From the NCBI GenBank assembly GCA_003586115.2, contig QVOM02000025.1, positions 44,560,522-44,624,521 of the forward strand: a stretch of 64,000 nt of DNA. Direction: 5' to 3'. The notes below the pieces were generated by a model that saw only the letters and a list, made by a program, of their open reading frames with translations, ran no database searches and had not been told where the DNA came from. The position numbers and the translations under genes were made by a program. The stretch comes from Salvator merianae. Lineage: Eukaryota; Chordata; Lepidosauria; Squamata; Teiidae. Shown here piece after piece: positions 1 through 11,945 of the stretch (within the stretch, counting starts at the first letter, position 1; each line of letters starts with the position of its first letter).

Positions 1-2640
1 AGAATATTTCCTCCACTTAATTTAGCACTGAAGGTAGAGTGATCATGTAAATACTGGGATTGCATTTATTGTTGGAATTAAACTTTGGCTGAATGTAGGT
101 TTTATTTCCTCACTTCAGAAAGAACAAAGGTAACTTGATTAAAATTGTTCTAATTACCTTAATCAAACAATATCTGTTGTACATATATAACACTGGGGAG
201 TTTAGTTACACTGAGCAACCGTTCCAAAAAAAAGTTAACTTTTTTATAAATTTTCATTTGTCCTTTGCTGGATAAAAAGCCTGAGGTTTCCTGAAAGCAT
301 TACATGGTACCAACTAGTGAACATTCTTCTATATTTTGAAAGTTCCACCACATAATTAGTATTGTTAAGAGACTTTCAAGCTGCTTTCAGCAGTGCCAGG
401 GCTCATGGGTGCATCTAGAACCATCGCATTCAGGTTTGTTGGCTCTGTTTGAAGTCTGCCACATACAGCAAATCAAAAAACAGATTCGCTGTGGGTCAAA
501 AGTTAATGAAGGATTTGGAGTGTACAGTGGACTTCAAACAATCCAGCAAATCCACATCTGGTGCTTTCAGTGCTCCACATGCCGATGCCCACTACTATGT
601 GTTGTCCACTAAAGTAATAACACTACAGCAAGCTCTTCATTAAAACATAATTAGGTTTGTGGATGACTGAACCTGAGTTTCTGTATAACTGCCTCACAGG
701 GCATTGGTCATCACATACATTAAGATCGTCTGGAGACCCCTTGCTCATAATTCTGTCTTTCTGAAAGATTATTGGAGCAGAAATGACCAGAAAGACCTTC
801 TCTGTAGTAGGACAATTTTCAGATTGAGCTGTGTTTTGCTGTAAGGGAGCCCCCCTCGAAACAGTTAAAAGCTTTCTGTTCACTGGGAGTTTTTCCTGTT
901 GAACATCACTCCAGTTCTGGGTTTTAAGGTTTTAATGTTGTGCTTTGGCTTCAGCATCCTGTCAGCTCTGCTCTTGGTGGTTTTCTGCTCTTAATATTCT
1001 TCATTTTTCTTGCCATGGCTTTCTTCTTCTAGTCCTAGATTCCTTTGAACTAACAGGAACCGATTAGTACCAAGTCATGCAGTAAGATATGGGTAAGGCA
1101 GTGATTGAAAAGAAACTGGGAGTAAAACTGTTGTGGATCAAGCCCCACTTTGCTATCTGGTCTGGGCATTTTGTAGCTGGGATTGGACGCTCCCTGCATT
1201 GTGCCTCTTCTACCCCTTCCTCTTCATGGATGATGCATTTGGAGAAGCGGAGCCCCTTCTTCTCAGAGAGACCTCTATCTGTCTCTAACTTGGGAGATGC
1301 TGAAAAGCATTACTCTTTAACTATTTAGTGATGCTTTTATTAAGATTTTTACTGTGATTTTATTTTAAACCCACACTAAGATGGTGTAGGGCAGAATTAA
1401 TTAAGATTCTGCTTTGCATTTACTGCACAATTTCTCAGAAATGGTTTCTGAAGAGTATATAAAAAGGTGTAAAGCTAAATTAGCCTGTTTCCTTGGATGA
1501 TAAAAGCTAACATGAATTTCAGAGATGCAATGAATAGTACACGTTATGACACCACTAAATGTTAGCAGTCTTACCACAACATGTGCCAAACAAGTATTGC
1601 AATCTATTCCTTATAGAGTATTCAGTTAGAGGATATTAAATTAGGACTGCTATCATAAAACATCTTATGATTTTGGCCCATTCTGCATAAGGTACTGGAC
1701 CTAACCCTGGGGCATCTTCAAGGAGGGTGTCCACTTGCATTTCCCTGAATGCACCCGAAAACCACTCTTTGTGAGGTGAGAAACATCTTGAATGAGAAGT
1801 GGCATAAAAGCCTAGGTGTTTCTCCTTGCATGGAAATACTTTTCCAGGGGATGGCCTTGACAAAGGTGAGGCCATATGATCACACCCTCTTTATGTTGCC
1901 TTTTCTTTAATCACTCGAGAGAGGAAAGCGTAGGGGAAACTAAGGAGAGCAGAACATCATTCCTTTCTCTTCCAGATTTATTGCCAAGGATGGTTGCATG
2001 CCATCCAGGTGTAAAAGTCCTCTTTTTTTTCTAGACTGCCTTTGTTAACAACATATGATCTCACACTCTGTACCTGATTAGAGGCAAGGGATCTTCTACA
2101 CAGTGGTCTTGGAATGTTTTGAAGGTTTTGTTCCAGAAACCACAGACATATGCAAACCAAATATGCTACAAAGGTGAATTTGTATTAGTTCACAAATATA
2201 TTAGCTAGATAACTAGGTTATCTATAAGTAATGTCAAAGATATCTTAATATAGAAAATATTCATTTCGTTGCTTTGGGGCAGGAGAGAGCAAAGATGGGG
2301 GCAGAATAGAGAAATCCTCACGTTATACACATTAAGATGTTCTTTTTAAGCTCTTTCAGACAGACAGGCTGTGCCTCCACAAGCGGCTGAGGGAAATTAC
2401 TCCCCTCTTAACTAAACTGTGGTGTTTTTTTGAATAGGAAAAACTTAAAAGTCCTATTTCATGTAGGAATGGAATTTGGAGATAAGTGTCTTTCAGCAGT
2501 GCCGTTGGATTTCCAATGTCAGTGACAAAAAAGCACAAGACATTTCCTGGTATCTTTTCAGATACGATATCTATTTCAGCTGCCTCTAAAGCTCAACTTT
2601 ACATTATGCTAGGCCACATAGTCTGTTGGATGGAATAGTA
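1..2640. other. Non-coding stretch, no gene recognised
   Basis: AT-rich single-copy-looking DNA. Only short stop-bounded frames without family resemblance are present. I see no splice-bounded conserved exon, no obvious transposon ends and no RNA gene. If the exon at 28864 is real this could be intron of the same gene, but that is inference. Confidence 0.4.
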
Positions 2641-2644
2641 ATGG

Positions 2645-2745
2645 TACTATTTATTTAATTATATTTATTTTATTTAAGAATTTATATCCTGCTCTTCAGC
2701 AAAAGATCCCAGGGTGGGTCACAGTAACAAAAAGATAAAATACAT
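2645..2745 (-). repeat. Non-LTR/SINE 3'-tail module (fragment)
   Basis: On the minus strand this reads as the common reptile retroposon tail: a short 'cccaccctgggatctt' type block, then 'ggatataaat' and a run of AAT/AAATAA units. Related tails occur at 4060, 5200, 9290, 26630, 40925, 42095 and 57240. Only the last ~100 bp are visible, so the parent LINE or SINE cannot be decided. Confidence 0.5.
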
Positions 2746-4055
2746 AGAGTATTCCTACTAACCCATAAGGTAGCCAGTGTTATTTGTTATGTAAATATTT
2801 GTCTTATACAGTTAGACTTGGAAAACACCAGGTATCCAGCAACACCAAGCATGTCAGCCTCAGGCACCTAGAAGAACAAAGGTTTCATCTATATGGACCC
2901 CTACTTGGGGGTGGAGGGCATAAGTAGCCACCATGGGGACATCTGAGCCTCAGCCACATAGCCAAGAGTCCACAATGACAAGCAGAATGCTGCTGCAAGT
3001 GGAACATCCATGCACAGTAGTGAAATTTCTTCCAGAACTAGCTTCAGAGGACCAGAAATGGCACCACATTTCAGCCACTTTTGGTCTTCCACATGGTAAT
3101 TCCAGCAAGATCTTCACACAATCAGTTGCCTCCTCCCTACTCTGCACCTACACAAGGGAGGATAGGTGACTCAACTGGTGACAGCAACCTCAGAATAATT
3201 ATTTCCATTTACTGATCAGTCACTGTTGCTGTAGGATGTAGTGATCCAGAAGCCAGAGAGAGCCAAAAGAATTTGGATGCTCTGTCCCCTGGTTGCCCCT
3301 GCGATAGCATAAAGGACCCATATGGATGTAGCCAGAAATATATAAAACGGCCGCGATCCATTCTTCTCCCTGTCTCTCCTTGCTCAAGAATATAGAGCTC
3401 CAGTTTTCAATGTATGGCTGTCTTACAATCTCACCACACAAGCAGCTACCATGACGTCAAATGAGCCCCAAATCAGAATGATAGGTTGCCTTCATGCATT
3501 TATCAGAATGTACCCTGGTTTCCCCTTTTTCCCTATGTATGTTCTATCATCTCCCCAAAATGTTCATATATCTTAGAAAGAACTGAAAACTGGTATATGT
3601 ATCTACTTCTACTCAAAAATAAATTTGAAGTAGCTTCATTGACTGATTTGCTTAGATTTCCTGCTATACTGCACCTCCTTAGTCGTAAAACTTTCCAGGG
3701 ATTTCTGTTTTCTTTTCTCTTTCTGCATTAATCATCTGTGAGTTTAAAACAGGAACTTGAGTAACTCACAGATGATGTAATATGCACAAATTGAACAAGC
3801 AGGAGTTAATATAAGATGAGAGCAGCAAAAAAGAAGCCATAGTACAGCTTTTACAAAAAAAGGCCTTTATCTTAAATCTCCAGTGCAGTACCTCCAAGGC
3901 TAGTTATTTCTAAGAATGCTTTTCATTAGTGCTGTCAGTTATACTAAATGAGTTTGAGCTCTTTTTTAAATACCTGATACATGTAATTTTCTTAATTTCT
4001 TTTTGCAGTAGCACATCAGAATAATTTTTTAAAAGATGTCCTTGAATTTCAGGCC
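2746..4055. other. Non-coding stretch, no gene recognised
   Basis: Moderately AT-rich. Overlapping short frames around 2901-3169 on both strands show no family resemblance. A CTCACAGATGAT-type inverted repeat lies near 3730-3775, but no element ends were identified. Confidence 0.35.
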
Positions 4056-4180
4056 CACTAAATTAAAATATACCTCCTTTTTATTTTTATTTATTTCTTT
4101 TTATCCTGCTGTATATTCAAAAGTCCAAGGGCATGTTAACAACAGTAAAAACAAAATTAAAATGAACCCACTAAAAACAA
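4056..4180 (-). repeat. Non-LTR/SINE 3'-tail module (fragment)
   Basis: Minus strand shows the same tail organisation as 2645-2745: A-rich linker, 'gacttttgaatatacagca' block, then A/T-rich AAATAAATAA-like end. It sits next to the L1-like fragment starting near 4226. Confidence 0.4.
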
Positions 4181-4225
4181 TAACAGTGCCTGGAAGTGGT
4201 GCGGTGAAACTGTTTTCTTAGCCAA

Positions 4226-4720
4226 AAGTCAGTTAATTAAATATTTTTTTAATAGTTTTATTAACCACAAACCATAAAATACACAAAACAAAACATAAAA
4301 ACTAAACTTCCAGTGTGTGTAGAGACAGACAAATCTATACATAAAAGAAAAAGGAAAAAAAATAGCCACATCACAAATAGCACAGATACTCCCCATCCCT
4401 CCCCCCTTAAAAATGGGTTGTTCTGGTTATTTTAAGCTTGACTTTACAGTGAATTTAACTAAGTTCAAGCAGTACATCCAGAGACAAGAATTGTGCTGTA
4501 GAATGATAACCTACAACTGCAATAGAGACATGCCACACAGGAGTCCAAATTTTCCAGAAAGATTTCTTTACTTCATTTTGAGTTGATACACTCCTCTTAG
4601 CAGTTATAAACTCATTGATCAATAAATCCCAAAGGATATCATGCCACCTCTGTAAGGTTAAATTACTTGCATCTTTCCAGTGGCTGGTTATTAGGAGTGT
4701 ACCTGAAAAAAATCTCACCC
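4226..4720 (-). mobile_element. L1-like LINE, 3' end (ORF2 C-terminus and 3' UTR)
   Basis: The minus-strand frame from about 4718 to 4455 contains a Trp-Lys-Asp, then Thr-Leu-Gln-x-Trp, then Trp-(x)8-Glu/Asp-Phe pattern and a final Phe-Trp-x-x-Trp-x-Pro block. This resembles the extreme C-terminus of vertebrate L1-clade ORF2 proteins, where conserved tryptophans close the protein. A T-rich plus-strand stretch (minus-strand A-rich tail) begins at 4226, as expected for an L1 3' end. It is 5'-truncated and broken. Family assignment rests on pattern only. Confidence 0.5.
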
Positions 4721-5039
4721 ACTAATGCAGATGGGCATAAAGTACAACCAAGACCAGGCTTAAGGGGAGTGGCCCTCATACTCATTCCCCTCAAAGTGGC
4801 AATTTGCTTTGGCGTTTCCCCTTCGGTGGTGACCCTGTCCATGGTAGACCCACCACCACAAGCAGTCTGGCTATTCAGGCCTGAACAGACAGCTAGCTGA
4901 TCCAGACAGGTATTGCAGCTAGCTGCTAATTGATTGTGGCTGCAGTCCTGCTCACAGACTGCAGTAGCAACCACAGCAGTCCCTCAGGTTCATCTGGGAG
5001 GAATTGCTGCAGCACCAGAAGGCAAGTCCAGACTTTCAT

Positions 5040-5330
5040 TCTGATGGTCTGTCAGAAAGGAAGATGGTCCCTTCTCCTGTAGCAAGTCTTTTGGTACAGC
5101 ATCTGGGAGGCACCTTCTCTTTCATAATGTAGGCTCCTATTAAGGACATCCCTCTTCACTCAGACATTCCCTGTATGAACAACTGTGTGTCCTACCACCT
5201 ACAGTTTTAAATAATGTTTATATATTGGTTTGTATAGTTTAATTGTTTTTATCCTTGTTTTTAAATCCATTTGTGAACTGCTTTGAGATTTTCAAAGCGG
5301 TATATAAATATGAAATAAATAATTAAATAT
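5040..5330 (+). repeat. LINE-like 3' end with AATAAATAA tail
   Basis: Plus strand ends with 'gaactgctttgagattttc', 'cggtatataaatatg' and an AATAAATAATTAAAT tail, the recurrent tail module of this window. Upstream sequence contains a 'ctattaaggacatccctctt' block that is shared in form with 9160 ('ctattaaagaccttcctctg'), so both are copies of one retroposon. Confidence 0.55.
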
Positions 5331-7560
5331 CCATCCATAATATAGCTAACACCCGCTGTTCGTATACTGTGACTAGGAACTCTTTTAGCTTATTTCATCA
5401 TTTCTCTTTTCTGGGAATTAAGAGTCATCTCAGCAACAGGTCCAGTGGTGTGCCTGTGAAGAATAGGATGGCTTGACGCATTATATTAGAACAGTTGTGA
5501 CAGTAAAGGAGTATGGCATTGATTAAAATGAGGCAGTATATGATGGGATGGAGGGGGATCAACAGTTTACAAAAAGATGACGTTATATCTGGCTGTTGTT
5601 GTTTTTTCAGTGAGAGGAATGAATCTCCGTGACATTTGCAAATTGTGTTCATCCTGCTACCCTGTTAGTTATGATGCTACCAGTAAAGCAAACATTTTAG
5701 ACAATTTTTTAAAAAAAAATTTATAAGAATATTTAATCATGGCAAGAAGAAATTAATATTTACTAAAAATAATTGACCCGAGTGTTACGTGAAGAGGCAT
5801 TGTGAGAGAAACTGCTATTTTTCTTCTATTACCAATCATGTTCCTTCCAAAATTACCTGTATAATGTGTAGTATGAAGCGTTTTAATTTCAGCAAGCATT
5901 TCGGCCATGACTTGCCAGAGTTTGTCAGTGGCTGTATTACTCAGAGTTCAGCACAGGTCACTGCCCTTCTAAAATGTCACCTCAAAGTCGCTCCCTTTCT
6001 ATTTCTGTTGCCATCATCAATAAGTGGAATTCAATCACTCAAAGTGAGACTATAGGTATATAGGTGCCAAAGAGGCTCCCTCGGGAAGATGACCCAGTTC
6101 ACAAAAGGTCTGGCCAGCGTCCTCTGACCAGGCAGCTGAGAGGCTCCACACTGAGTGAGCTTGTTGAGACAGAATGATTAAATGAATCACAACTGAGTTC
6201 CTTTGAACTAAAATTGACATGAAGAGCTTAATATCAACAGCACATTCTGTATCGAGTTCTAAATAAGACTAAAGACCTTTTAGATGCAGTAAAAATGGTG
6301 TTTGGAAGGGCATAATCCTGTTGAAATCCTGTTTTAGAGTTTTGGGCCTCTGCTGTTGTGGTCATGACTATACCATGTTGATATGGAGGTCAGAAAGGAA
6401 GTCTGTGAAGAAATGCTGAGATGAAGAAGATAACCCGTTTCTCAGATAGGATGGGCGATTATATTTCTAGCCTCCTCCATAGTGCAGGAACAGCATAGGC
6501 CTTAATTTGTGTAGTTATTTTTATTTTATTTTATTTAATACACTTCTGGGTATTTTATATCATCCAAATACTCTGAGGTAGCCACTTTGCCATTGTAGGA
6601 GCAAGCGCCCAGACAGGTAAGTGCCCTCACTTGCCCTGAAATTTTGCTTTGTCTCCTGGCAGGGAAAGTGAGAGACAATTGTGGGATCCAAACAAGATCC
6701 CACATTTCCTTATCGTCATCTGGATGATGATAGCAAGTTTTAACTTAGAATTAACTAGTGTGGAGCATAATCCACCGCATTCAGCGAGGTCAGTTTTCAA
6801 GTAGACGTAAGTAGAATTGCAGACTTCTAGTGTTTTGCCTACCATTAGCCCTACCTATTCTGATCAGGAGTTCCACTTCTTTTAAGCTGCTTTATGCTTC
6901 ACTCTAATGGTCATAGTGTGTACCAACCATCACTGCATCTTAAGAGTAAAATCAGACTAATGTGTAAATTTCTTCTCACTATGGAATTATGGGTAATTCT
7001 ACACTGGCTGGTATTCTGGACTAGCAAGGGTACTAGGAGGCTCCCTTCCACATATTCTTGCTGGTCTGGTATATCAGCCAGTGAGGAATCACCTTATGAT
7101 TTGTTTAAAAGGTTCTGTGAGTCGTCAAACTATATCATTATGAACTATTTTAAAATTACTGCAAGTCTTGGCCATTTAATAACAGGCTTTTCAGATAGAA
7201 GTCCCCTTGAGCTCAGTGGAACTTATTTGTTGGGTATGTATAATTAAGACACAGCTTGAATAGTAGAGGAAAACTTGCTTCTTCCATAAGGACATTTTAT
7301 GGAGGGGGGGATTTAAAAACAAAAAATCTCAGTGGCAGTATTAAAAATCTGAGACATTGTTAGTCTTCATCCAAATAGCAGTTAAAGGCTACCCTACATG
7401 TAACATGAAGTGCAAAAGAGGCTGCTGTAAAGATTTAGTTGCAAATGAAAAACTTAGTGGATTTACACAAGCAGTGCAAAAATGGTACTTGTAGTTGTTT
7501 TCAGTGATGGTTTGCGATTTCAAAAGTTCAGAATGTGAGGTTAATTTTAAAAGTTTGTTG
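5331..7560. other. Non-coding stretch with a few decayed tails
   Basis: AT-rich. Around 6515-6560 an ATTTTATTTTATTTAATA run with downstream 'ccactttgccattgtagga' may be a decayed SINE on the minus strand. Frames at 5789-6055 and 6894-7247 are open by chance as far as I can tell: no domain, and the second ends in a fragment resembling a MITE arm near 7210. Confidence 0.35.
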
Positions 7561-8018
7561 AATTGTGGCTGTGTTCAGACTAGCGATTTTTTAAATCGCC
7601 TGCATGAAAGGAGCAGATAGTTTCTGGGCGCACAGGAAAAAAGCCTTCCACATACACTTACCAATGAGGCGATTCATCCATCTAAGTCACAGCCTGCAAA
7701 GGGAGCTGCCCACTGATTGGCCGCTCCCCACTTCTCTGCTAAGCAGTTTCCTAAGTCATTAACTACTTAACTGCCAGGAATTTCTGAGGTTCACTGGATC
7801 CCTTATTTCCCCATGTACCGAAGCCTCAGAGAACTGGAGCAGAGGGCAGACAGGTGAAGCAGAGGGCAGAGAGGGAGACATTTCCTTTGGAAAAGGGAAA
7901 ACCCTGGCAGTTAAGGACTTGCATAGAAGCTGCTTTTGCAGAGAGGCAGGAAGTGGATGCCTCAGTTGAACTGAGCAGAGGGAAAGATTTGCCAGCATGG
8001 GGAGAAAAGGGGAGGGAG

Positions 8019-8182
8019 AGATTTGCCAGTGCGGAGAAACTTTTCAACCCCCTTGCCTTCTGTAGTTAAAAAAGCACGCTGGACTTTAGTAGCGAGGGGC
8101 TTTCTCCCACACCTCGCTACTGATGTCTTTTTTTATCTACAGAAGGCAGGGAGTTTGAAAAGTTTCCCCGTGCCGGCAAGAG
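8019..8182. repeat. Foldback hairpin (~60-bp imperfect arms)
   Basis: The left arm from about 8019 (TTGCCAGTGCGGAGAAACTT, continuing through the CCTTGCCTTCTGTAG block) is the inverted counterpart of the right arm ending near 8182 (reverse complement TTGCCGGCACGGGGAAACTT, then CCCTGCCTTCTGTAG). A second nested stem, AGTAGCGAGG with CCTCGCTACT, lies in the loop. This is typical of a palindromic non-autonomous DNA element. Outer borders were not defined. Confidence 0.7.
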
Positions 8183-8271
8183 CTCGCTCGCCCCCCCCCC
8201 TTCTTGTTACTGTCCCAGAGGTTCCTGCAAGACTCTGATTGGTTGAGGTGCTCCCCAGAGCGACCCGAAAG

Positions 8272-8540
8272 CAGCGGCGTAGCTAAAAGTTTTGCCGCCC
8301 GGGGCAAAACGGTGGCAGAGAAGCGTGAGGGTGCCCCGCCCTGCAGCATCCTACTCCCGCTGCCGCCCCGATGACTGCCGGGTGGGCGGGCGCAGCACTG
8401 AGCGGGCGGAGCGAGTGGGCGAGTGCGCCGCGGCGCTGGGTGCTGCAGCACCACGGCGTGCTGGGCGGGGACCTGGCTCCATGGGCCGCTCGGGACAACG
8501 CGCTGCCCGGGGTGGGACGCCCCCCCTTGCTACACCATTG
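8272..8540 (+). mobile_element. Non-autonomous hAT-type DNA transposon, GC/CpG-rich
   Basis: The element starts CAGCGGCGTAGC and ends GCTACACCATTG, imperfect 12-bp terminal inverted repeats (10 of 12 match). It is flanked by a perfect 8-bp direct repeat CCCGAAAG (8264-8271 and 8541-8548), the target-site duplication size of hAT elements. Length 269 bp, far too short for a transposase. The interior is strikingly GC- and CpG-rich compared with the AT-rich surroundings, so the open frames seen across it on both strands are composition effects, not genes. Which hAT family it belongs to is not decided. Confidence 0.85.
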
Positions 8541-8989
8541 CCCGAAAGCACAGAAAAGCCGAATATAGAAGAGGTGACCCAGGCAGCCTCCGAGAGGCAC
8601 AGAGACGGCTTTACCAAAAAGCTTTTTAAAAGCCGCAGCTTCCGTGCAACTGGAAGTCGTCCAAAATAGCACATCTGATCACTCCCTGGGTTTGAATAAA
8701 TACATTCTTTTAACTTGATTCAGTGTGTTTAGCTATACTGAAATAAGCTATACAGAGGCATTTTGTTTAACATAGAAAACAGACAAATACTGGAATGTAC
8801 AAATAGTTTCTTTTGGGAGAAGTCAGATTCAATACAGCTGCTGCTGACATGCTGCAGAGCTATAAGCAGCAATTATTGTTGGCACACAGCTAATGATTAC
8901 AGTATTCAGTTGCCTAACTAAAGACTAAGTGCTTGTTCATCCTGACCTGCTTTGGAGAAAGACACAAGTCTCCCTTGTACAACCCTAAA

Positions 8990-9358
8990 AGAGCCCTGAG
9001 ATCATCTGGAAGGGTCCTACTGCATATCCCACAAAATACAGAATGCCAGCGTATGATGGTCTGCCGTCAGGCCTTCCTTGTGGTAGTACCTTCCCTAAGG
9101 GATACCATTCTTTTTGCTGTTTGTGAAGTATCTACATGTACAGCTTTTAGGTGCCTATTAAAGACCTTCCTCTGTAGCCAGGCATTCTCACCGGTGAATG
9201 TTTGTTCTTTTCCCTGACCCATCCAGTGTTACTGTGCTTCTAACAGTTCATTTATGTGTGGGGGGGAGGGGTTACCCTTGTTTTTAATCTTTCCTGTAAA
9301 CCACTTCAAGATTATTTAGTGGGAAATGATGTATAAATGTTCTAAATAAATAAAATTA
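8990..9358 (+). repeat. LINE-like 3' end with AATAAATAA tail
   Basis: Plus strand carries 'gtaaaccacttcaagatta', 'gatgtataaatgttc' and the AAATAAATAAAATTAATAAT tail. The upstream part (9060-9220) shares the 'ctattaaagaccttcctctg' block with the copy at 5040. It may include the end of a degraded reverse-transcriptase ORF, but no motif is clear enough to claim. Confidence 0.55.
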
Positions 9359-9773
9359 ATAATGAACATTCCAGACTAGAAAAGATGGATGAGAGATGGG
9401 ATAAAAACACAAAGGTCACACATTATTATCTTGGACACACTTTTGAGTGGCTTTTCTTGTGGTAATTTCTATATTTTCTATAAATTATCACAAGAGAACA
9501 TGGATGGTCCTGGAAGTTCATGCAAACCATGCCAAGTGCAAAGAGGCTGCAAGATTAAACCAGACTTGCAACAACTCCATGAATTGGATCCAGGTTTAAT
9601 TATGATGGAAGTCTGGGTGTCAGCACTGCATGGAGGCATAGAGCTGAATAGAATTTCCTGAATTGTCCAGGCTAACCACTCTATATCCTCTCCACAGCCT
9701 TGTTGCAATGTCTACCAGGGGCTTTCAAAGGACAGTGTGGTTGCTGCCTGATGCTTCATCAACAACGGTTGAG

Positions 9774-10354
9774 TGTCATGCCCCGCCCTACGCCTGTGGA
9801 GGCTGAGTCCTCTGAATCCTCATAGGGGGACGAGGCACTGGGATACAAGGACCCTTCAGGGCCAGAGGACCCTGACCCAACTGGGATAGACTCAGCAGGA
9901 CCCGTGTCTTCCCCTAATTCAGAGTTGGAGAGACCTTCCCCAGCCAATACAGGCTGGAAAGGGTTAAGAGGTGTAGGGTTTTAGGACAGGAGCAAAAGAG
10001 AAAAGAACGCTGCCCACGCCCTTCCCACCTGGCTGACTCTGAGCCTAATTCAGAGGAATAAAAAGCCAGAACAGACCTACACAAACTGTTGCTGGCAATC
10101 CACCCTTTTCCTGGCGTCTGCAACCTCCTGACTCCTTGCTCGTGTTCTATGGCTCCTGACCTGTATTCTGACTTGTGACCTTGCCTCCTGAACCTATGCT
10201 ACTGGTGTTTGATTTTCTGTCCTTGGACTGTTGATACAGAGTTTGCTCTAACGCTTCCTCAGACGAAGCGTGCATGGTAAGGCAAGCCTGTCTGCCTTGT
10301 GCTCATTTGACATAATTAGCAATTCCCCATCTCTGCACCCGGTCCGATAGGACA
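9774..10354 (+). mobile_element. Solo LTR (LTR retroelement) with perfect 5-bp duplication
   Basis: The 581-bp unit begins TGTC and ends GACA, the TG...CA ends of long terminal repeats, and is flanked by the direct repeat TTGAG (9769-9773 and 10355-10359). A TATA-like 'gaataaaaagcc' lies at about 10056, consistent with an LTR promoter. No gag, pol or env sequence adjoins it, so it is a solo LTR left by recombination. A second, inverted and truncated copy lies at 39793-40294. Gypsy/ERV assignment cannot be made from the LTR alone; both give 5-bp (or 4-6 bp) duplications. Confidence 0.85.
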
Positions 10355-10429
10355 TTGAGGGGTGGTCATCTTGCATCTGTACAATCCAACCTTAAATGCC
10401 CCTGTCGAGGAGATTGGAGTAACATATGT

Positions 10430-11945
10430 TTGTTTGTTTTACAATTAGACTAATTTTTTTAAATTTTTATTGCATCACTTGTTATATTACAAATATGCAT
10501 ATTATTGATGTTTACATTCGCCATACAGTTGCTCCCTCCCCTCCCCCTTCCAGAGATTCTAGAGTTCTTCCCTTTCGACATCGTCTATACTTCCATCCAT
10601 TTTTATAAAAAATCTTTTTCATGTCTTCCAGGCAAGTTTTCCATAATTGAAGAGCTTTATTTTCTTGTCTTGCACCTTGCATAGCCTTTTGTTGTGATGT
10701 TATAATTTCATTTATCATTTCTGACCATAATTCTCTATACCATTTCTGAACAGATACATTTTCAACATATTTCCACCTTTGTGCAATTTGGTGTTGAGCT
10801 GCACATATTAAATAATTAAGCAGTTGTTTTTGGTTTACTTTAAGATTTACCTCTGTAAAGTCATACAATAAAGCAATTTCTGGCTTCAGGACAATTGGTT
10901 GTTTACATATTAGTCTAATTTCAGTTTGTATTTTCATCCAGAATTCTTTAATTGATAAAGAATTGACAAAATGTCAGGGTTTTGACCACATGCCCTCGAC
11001 AAGGAGATATTTGTGTTCCAGATATCTTAGCTAATCTCACCAGTGTAAAATACCATCTGTACAATATTTTTATTCTAATTTCTTTCATTGTTTCTGACAT
11101 ATAACATTTTTATTTTGTATTTATTAATTTGTTCTATCGTTCTTCTGTTAAGACTCCCCCGGTATCTTGATTCCAAGCTCCTTTTATTGAATTTAATGGT
11201 GTTCTATGCAGTTCTATCAATCATTTATAAATTTTTGATGTTGCTCCCTTTATTTTTACCATTGCAAATCTCATAATTGATTCATAGGGACTTAAAGACG
11301 TCCTCTGTATGTCCACAGTCTCCTCAGCCATAAGAACCCTTTATAGGTTATTATATGTCAACCAATGTTGGTGCATTGGAGCACATGCCTCTTGTAATAA
11401 TTCTCTTTTCAACTGGAAATTAGGTTTAACAATCCTGAATAGTTTTCATTCCTAACTGCTGGAATTTTATCCATATCCCGCTAGGTATCATTGATTTTAA
11501 TTGTGGGTGATTTTTTATTTCTATCATGGGTGACATGGTTGGAAGAAGTTTTCTTTGACAAACTATGTAGGATCTTAGCTGTGCTATAATGATAAGTTCA
11601 TTAGTCTTTATTTGGTTTCTTTTCAAGTTGTTAATGCAGGGAATAGCTTCTAGTCTAGGTTCCTCCTGTAGTTCCATATGCCACCTTCTTGGTGTTGGTA
11701 CTCTAAGGCTGTGAAGGAAATTTCATTTGTTTGTTTTTTATTGGATTGCATTGCCAATTTTGGATATATAGGATGGCTTATTAAGATGTTTATTAGCTTC
11801 AGATGTTCGTTTTTATCAAAAGTGCAAAGAAGCAACAACAAAAAAAGCAATTTGGTTGCCATTGGAGTTGGTCCATCTCTTTTGACTTATTTAGTGTATT
11901 CATTATTTAAAATTCCTTTCTATATCTTACTAATCAAATAATAAA
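10430..11945 (-). mobile_element. L1-like LINE, 3' part of ORF2 and 3' end
   Basis: On the minus strand the frame from 10937 to 10512 has a His-Gln-Ile-Ala-Gln-Arg-Trp-Lys block, then Val-Gln-x-Trp-Tyr-x-x-Leu-Trp, then a lysine-rich end, the layout of L1-clade ORF2 C-termini. Upstream minus-strand frames (11677-11426) have Trp-x-x-x-Gly-like spacing seen before that C-terminus. A T-rich plus-strand edge near 10440 is the minus-strand tail. The copy is 5'-truncated and shifted by several indels. Its 3' end lies about 75 bp from the solo LTR. Confidence 0.55.

Noticed and set aside
8160..8674. CpG-island-like segment with open frames of 65-129 codons on both strands
   Set aside because: Most of the GC-rich part is a hAT-type element with 8-bp duplication; the frames follow composition and none has a domain.
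9914..10123. Frames shared by the two LTR copies (9914-10123 minus and 40033-40236 plus)
   Set aside because: The similarity comes from the LTR homology; the frame runs antisense to the LTR and is not a viral gene.
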